Positions 59,729 to 64,000 of a DNA stretch of 64,000 bases are shown here, in pieces. A program made the translations under genes and the position numbers. This stretch comes from Oreohelix idahoensis. Lineage: Eukaryota > Mollusca > Gastropoda > Stylommatophora > Oreohelicidae. Positions within the stretch are counted from its first letter, which is position 1. Every line of letters begins with the position of its first letter. The notes below the pieces were generated by a model, which saw nothing but the letters and a program-made list of their open reading frames with translations, was not told the origin of the DNA and made no database searches. The stretch spans positions 248,001 to 312,000 of the forward strand of contig JAMPIV010012229.1 of the NCBI GenBank assembly GCA_024509875.1, given 5' to 3'.

Positions 59729-61708
59729 AGAAATACTGGGGAAAGGGAAAGACAACAAAAAGCATGGATAACAACAGAAACCATCAATAAGATAAAAGAT
59801 AGAAAAAACAAGAAAGCAGAGTTAAACACAAGCAAAACCAGAAGTTCCAAAGCCAAGGCTCAAGAAGTGTACACAGAAGCAAACAAAGAAGTAAAAAGAA
59901 GTATCAAAAGAGACAAGAGGAAGTATATTGAGGAGTTGGCAAGAGAGGCAGAAGATGCTGCAGCCAAAGGAAATATGAGAGAACTGTATAGCAGCACAAA
60001 GAAGCTAACAGGGAAATACAAGCAAACAAGTTGCCTCATAAAAGATAAGAATGGGAAACTGCTCAGCAATATACAAGAGCAAATGAAGAGGTGGACAGAA
60101 TATTTTGGGGACCTTCTCAATAGACCAGCTCCACAAAACCCGCCGGACATCCAGCCAGCAGAAGAAGAGCTACAAATTAACGGTGAAAGACCAACGAAGG
60201 AAGAAATAAAGAAAGCCATAAAGCTTCTAAGAGATGGAAAAGCGTCTGGACCTGATAGCATTCCAGCAGAGGCCATGAAAGCAGATATCGACACGGCTAC
60301 AGAGATGTTATATAAATTACTTGGTAAAGTCTGGGAAAAAGAAGAGATACCAGCAGAATGGAAGGAAGGATATCTGGTTAAGTTGCCTAAGAAGGGAAAT
60401 CTACAAGAGTGCACAAATTATACAGGAATAATGTTACTATCAGTGCCAGGAAAGGTATTGAACAGGATTATCCTTGAGAGATTAAAGGAGTCCATAGACA
60501 AGAAATTGAGAGATGAACAAGCAGGTTTTCGACAAAACAGATCATGTACAGACCAGATAGCCACTTTGAGAATAATAGTTGAACAAAGTCTGGAATGGAA
60601 TTCACCACTATACATCGGATTTGTGGACTACGAAAAAGCATTTGACAGTGTGGACAGAGAATCACTTTGGAAATTGATGAGGCATTATGGAGTTCCCCTG
60701 AAAATCATTAATTTAATAAAGAAAACCTATGAAGACATGACGTGCAGAGTTCTTCATGAAGGACAGCTTACAGAACCATTTGGGATAAGAACAGGAGTGC
60801 GACAGGGATGCCTCTTGTCTCCATTTCTTTTCTTGCTGGCAATAGATTGGGTTATGAGATCATCGACAACACACAACAGAAATGGAATCCAATGGACTCT
60901 GACTAAGCAGTTGGATGATCTGGATTTTGCTGATGATTTGGCTCTCCTGTCCCATAACCGTAATCAGATGCAGGACAAATTGAAAACACTCGATGAGAGG
61001 TCACAGCAATTGGGTCTGAAAATACACAGGGAAAAGACAAAAATAATGAGAATAAATGCAGGTAATGTAAACAGGGTTGAACTTGAAGAAACGCCAATAC
61101 AAGATGTAGAATCATACACATATCTTGGCAGTAATATACACAAAGTTGGAGGGACAGACAGCGATATCAAAATAAGAATACAAAAAGCAAGAGGAGCTTT
61201 CATTGCATTGGGAAATATATGGAGATCAAGAGAAATAGGATCCAACACGAAAATAAGAATCTTCAACTCAAATGTGAAGTCAGTCCTATTGTATGGCTCG
61301 GAGACATGGAGAACAACAAAGACAACAACCAAAAAGCTACAGACTTTCATAAATGGGTGCTTGCGTAGAATAGAGGGATTAAAATGGTATGACAAGGTTA
61401 CCAATGTGGAACTGATGACAAGAACTGGACAAGTGCCAGTGGAACAAGAGATGAGAAGAAGACGATGGCGATGGATAGGACACACACTGAGGAAACCTGT
61501 TGATAGCATTACAAGGCAGTCCTTGTTCTGGAACCCCCAGGGCAAGAGAGGCAGAGGAAGACCAAGAAGTACATGGAGAAGAGAGTTGGAAACAGAGGTG
61601 AAAATGATGAGGAGAACATGGAAAGAACTTGAGATGATGGCACGTGACAGGAGGACTTGGCATGTGTTTGTTGAAGGCCTATGCTCCTTTGGGAGTGGAG
61701 GGTTATGA
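59729..61708 (+). CDS. LINE A reverse transcriptase domain
   Basis: The frame is open from 59729 (about 660 codons); the first candidate start is at 59867, but the protein was probably continuous with the endonuclease, with small frameshifts near 59669 and 59740. Blocks in order: KAWITTETINKIKD, RWTEYFGDLLNRP, LLRDGKASGPDSIPAEAM, LVKLPKKGNLQECTNYTGI, EQAGFRQNRSCTDQIA, GFVDYEKAFDSVDRESLW, RTGVRQGCLLSPFLFLLAI, and the polymerase motif LDFADDLALLSH (FADD at 60925-60936). The C-terminal region follows: [59 protein letters not shown] and a basic GRGRPRSTWRRE, ending FGSGGL. Catalytic residues are intact, but the shifts upstream should prevent a full protein. Confidence 0.9.
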   Translation, partial: RNTGERERQQKAWITTETINKIKDRKNKKAELNTSKTRSSKAKAQEVYTEANKEVKRSIKRDKRKYIEELAREAEDAAAKGNMRELYSSTKKLTGKYKQTSCLIKDKNGKLLSNIQEQMKRWTEYFGDLLNRPAPQNPPDIQPAEEELQINGERPTKEEIKKAIKLLRDGKASGPDSIPAEAMKADIDTATEMLYKLLGKVWEKEEIPAEWKEGYLVKLPKKGNLQECTNYTGIMLLSVPGKVLNRIILERLKESIDKKLRDEQAGFRQNRSCTDQIATLRIIVEQSLEWNSPLYIGFVDYEKAFDSVDRESLWKLMRHYGVPLKIINLIKKTYEDMTCRVLHEGQLTEPFGIRTGVRQGCLLSPFLFLLAIDWVMRSSTTHNRNGIQWTLTKQLDDLDFADDLALLSHNRNQMQDKLKTLDERSQQLGLKIHREKTKIMRINAGNVNRVELEETPIQDVESYTYLGSNIHKVGGTDSDIKIRIQKARGAFIALGNIWRSREIGSNTKIRIFNSNVKSVLLYGSETWRTTKTTTKKLQTFINGCLRRIEGLKWYDKVTNVELMTRTGQVPVEQEMRRRRWRWIGHTLRKPVDSITRQSLFWNPQGKRGRGRPRSTWRRELETEVKMMRRTWKELEMMARDRRTWHVFVEGLCSFGSGGL

Positions 61709-61709
61709 A

Positions 61710-63355
61710 TGATACACTGGGCCACTGACCAAGGGCTACATTCATCGTTTACTATCAGTGATACACTGGGAAACTGACCAAGGGCTACATTCATGGTTTA
61801 CTATCAGTGATACACTGGGCCACTGACCAAGGGCTACATTCATCGTTTACTATCAGTGATACACTGGGAAACTGACCAAGGGCTACATTCATCGTTTAGT
61901 ATCAGCCATACACTGGGAAACTGACCAAGGGCTACATTCATCGTTTACTATCAGTGATACACTGGGCCACTGACCAAGGGCTACATTCATCGTTTACTAT
62001 CAGTGATACACTGGGCCACTGACCAAGGGCTACATTCATCGTTTACTATCAGTGATACACTGGGACACTGACCAAGGGCTACATTCATCGTTTACTATCA
62101 GTGATACACTGGGAAACTGACCAAGGGCTACATTCATCGTTTACTATCAGTGATACACTGGGCCACTGACCAAGGGCTACATTCATCGTTTACTATCAGT
62201 GATACACTGGGCCACTGACCAAGGGCTACATTCATCGTTTACTATCAGTGATACACTGGGACACTGACCAAGGGCTACATTCATCGTTTAGTATCAGTGA
62301 TACACTGGGAAACTGACCAAGGGCTACATGTATCATTTACTATCAGTGATATACTGGGCAACTGACCAAGGGCTACATTCATCGTTTCCTATCAGCCATA
62401 CACTGGGCAACTGATCAAGGGCTACATTTATCGTTTACTATCAGTGGTACACTGGGCAGCTGACCACGGACTACATTTATCGTTTACTATCAGTGATACA
62501 CTGGGCCACTGACCAAGGGCTACATTCATCGTTTACTATCAGTGATACACTGGGACACTGACCAAGGGCTACATTCATCGTTTACTATCAGTGATACACT
62601 GGGAAACTGACCAAGGGCTACATTCATCGTTTACTATCAGTGATACACTGGGCCACTGACCAAGGGCTACATTCATCGTTTACTATCAGTGATACACTGG
62701 GCCACTGACCAAGGGCTACATTCATCGTTTACTATCAGTGATACACTGGGTCACTGACCAAGGGCTACATTCATCGTTTACTATCAGTGATACACTGGGA
62801 CACTGACCAAGGGCTACATTCATCGTTTGCTATCAGTGATACACTGGGACACTGACCAAGGGCTACATTCATCGTTTACTATCAGTGATACACTGGGCCA
62901 CTGACCAAGGGCTACATTCATCGTTTACTATCAGTGATACACTGGGACACTGACCAAGGGCTACATTCATCGTTTACTATCAGTGATACACTGGGACACT
63001 GACCAAGGGCTACATTCATCGTTTGCTATCAGTGATACACTGGGACACTGACCAAGGGCTACATTCATCGTTTACTATCAGTGATACACTGGGCCACTGA
63101 CCAAGGGCTACATTCATCGTTTACTATCAGTGATACACTGGGACACTGACCAAGGGCTACATTCATCGTTTACTATCAGTGATACACTGGGACACTGACC
63201 AAGGGCTACATTCATCGTTTACTATCAGTGATACACTGGGCCACTGACCAAGGGCTACATTCATCGTTTACTATCAGTGATACACTGGGCCACTGACCAA
63301 GGGCTACATTCATCGTTTACTATCAGTGATACACTTGGAAACTGACCAAGGGCTA
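61710..63355. repeat. 49-bp satellite, block 2, right part (about 33.5 copies)
   Basis: Same unit. The first units (GGTTT variant, then TAGTATCAGCCATACACTGG) match block 1 from about 54845. Four unusual units at 62310-62480 (ATGTATCATTT, TTTCCTATCAGCC, CAGTGGTACACTGGGCAGC) have no counterpart in block 1. The final 17-18 units repeat the variant order of block 1. Confidence 0.96.
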
Positions 63356-64000
63356 TGTGACGTACGTCTAGTTTGACTAGTGAATTTTCCCTGATATGAT
63401 GGATGATTTAAAGGGACCTTTAGCTTTTCATAACATTAGAACCCCTGAACATTTGTTGTAACTTTTCGTTTGCCAGAACGCATTCCACCGGGACTCATGT
63501 AGGATACAGCGACGAGATCAAAGAGACAGACCGAGGGATCTTAAGGGAGACTATCGGCGCTATCAAAGACAGTAGTTTTCCCTGATACGAGACGCAGTTG
63601 CTTGCCGCTAATTTCGCGTCTCGATGTCAATCGAGGAACCGAGCGAACGGGGGAAAGCGAAACGGGCAGCAGCGAGCGGATACGAAGACCAGGGGGCGGC
63701 TTTTTCTCTTGATTTGGCGGTCAGATCCCCTAAAGTTCGTGAGATCAAATAAGTTGTCAAGTTTATCATGTCCCACTCAACTTACATTCCATTTTAGCTA
63801 AATAGACCATGAAGAACTAGACACGTTATCACTCGCTGGCCAGACCTTTACAGAAGCACTAGCTTTATCGAAATCTTGTTATAGATTTTCCCCTGGATTT
63901 TATATATATTTGCAGTGATTTCTAATTCTGTGCAAAGCGGTAAAAATATATATTGTGTAAAGTGATCAGTGGTCTAGTCATTCTATTTCAAGGGATTTTG
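63356..64000. mobile_element. LTR element U copy 2, cut by window end
   Basis: Starts TGTGACGTACGTCTAG after GGCTA and matches 56423 onward at a constant offset of 6933 bp, almost without differences; an extra A appears at the AAAATATATATT run. The 67-codon open frame at 63598-63801 is identical to that at 56665-56868 but has no recognisable domain. The right end is outside the window. Confidence 0.9.

Larger units (their letters stand above)
58471..61723 (+). mobile_element. LINE A, near full-length (58485-61709), 14-bp TSD in satellite
   Basis: TGATACACTGGGCC occurs at 58471-58484 and 61710-61723, and the satellite resumes in the phase expected from that duplication. The 3225-bp element has a leader of about 150 bp (CACCCGTGTGTTACCGGGGC onward), an endonuclease frame, a reverse transcriptase frame and an almost absent 3' untranslated region ending GGGAGTGGAGGGTTATGAA. 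This order is that of RTE-clade LINEs. At least nine fragments elsewhere in the window belong to the same family. Confidence 0.93.

Noticed and set aside
54213..63355. CRISPR-like array
   Set aside because: The 49-bp units follow each other directly without unique spacers, and the DNA is eukaryotic; it is a satellite.
56423..64000. One complete LTR retrotransposon with U copies as its two LTRs
   Set aside because: The interval between the U copies is satellite plus a non-LTR element, and each U is preceded by the same satellite units; duplication explains it.

Overview
The window is animal nuclear DNA. It has spliced exons with GT..AG junctions, an AATAAA signal, long (AT)n and (ATCT)n microsatellites, and many kinds of retroelement; no bacterial or phage gene organisation is visible. 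Base composition and the RTE-type LINE load would fit an invertebrate, perhaps a mollusc, but that is only an impression.

One host gene can be assembled, on the minus strand. Exons at 40494-40664, 33474-33572, 19389-19543 and 16274-16451 join in compatible phases (0/0, 0/0, 2/2) into a small multi-pass membrane protein. A hydrophobic segment followed by a PFW-G motif resembles the CD20-like (MS4A) four-transmembrane family. A stop codon and an AATAAA follow the last exon. The upstream start exon and a probable short exon for the second membrane segment were not found. Its introns are filled with repeats.

Nearly everything else is mobile or repetitive DNA, much of it with exact ends:
(1) Several non-LTR retrotransposon families, named A, B, C, F, G and H here. 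Many copies are 5'-truncated with 8-14 bp target-site duplications (TSDs). The best copies are A at 58485-61709 (endonuclease plus reverse transcriptase), F at 50629-52875 (one uninterrupted RT frame) and C at 47575-49768.
(2) Two long elements with TG...CA ends and 5-bp TSDs, D (10561-14443 and 36237-38721) and U (56423-58347 and 63356-end). They have no detectable coding region and are read as solo LTRs of two families.
(3) A tRNA-headed SINE family (four copies).
(4) hAT-like DNA elements and MITEs with 8-bp TSDs.
(5) Minisatellites of 26, 58, 25, 50, about 55 and 49 bp.

Layout: 1-9.5 kb has two minisatellites, LINE fragments and a MITE. 10.5-15.3 kb is a four-insertion nest (LINE C holding LTR D holding LINE B, then a SINE at the edge). 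16.1-40.7 kb is the host gene with repeat-rich introns. 41-47 kb is sparse. 47.5-53.5 kb holds three LINEs. 54.2-64 kb is a 49-bp satellite carrying LTR U, duplicated with a 6933-bp offset, with a LINE A inserted in the second satellite block.
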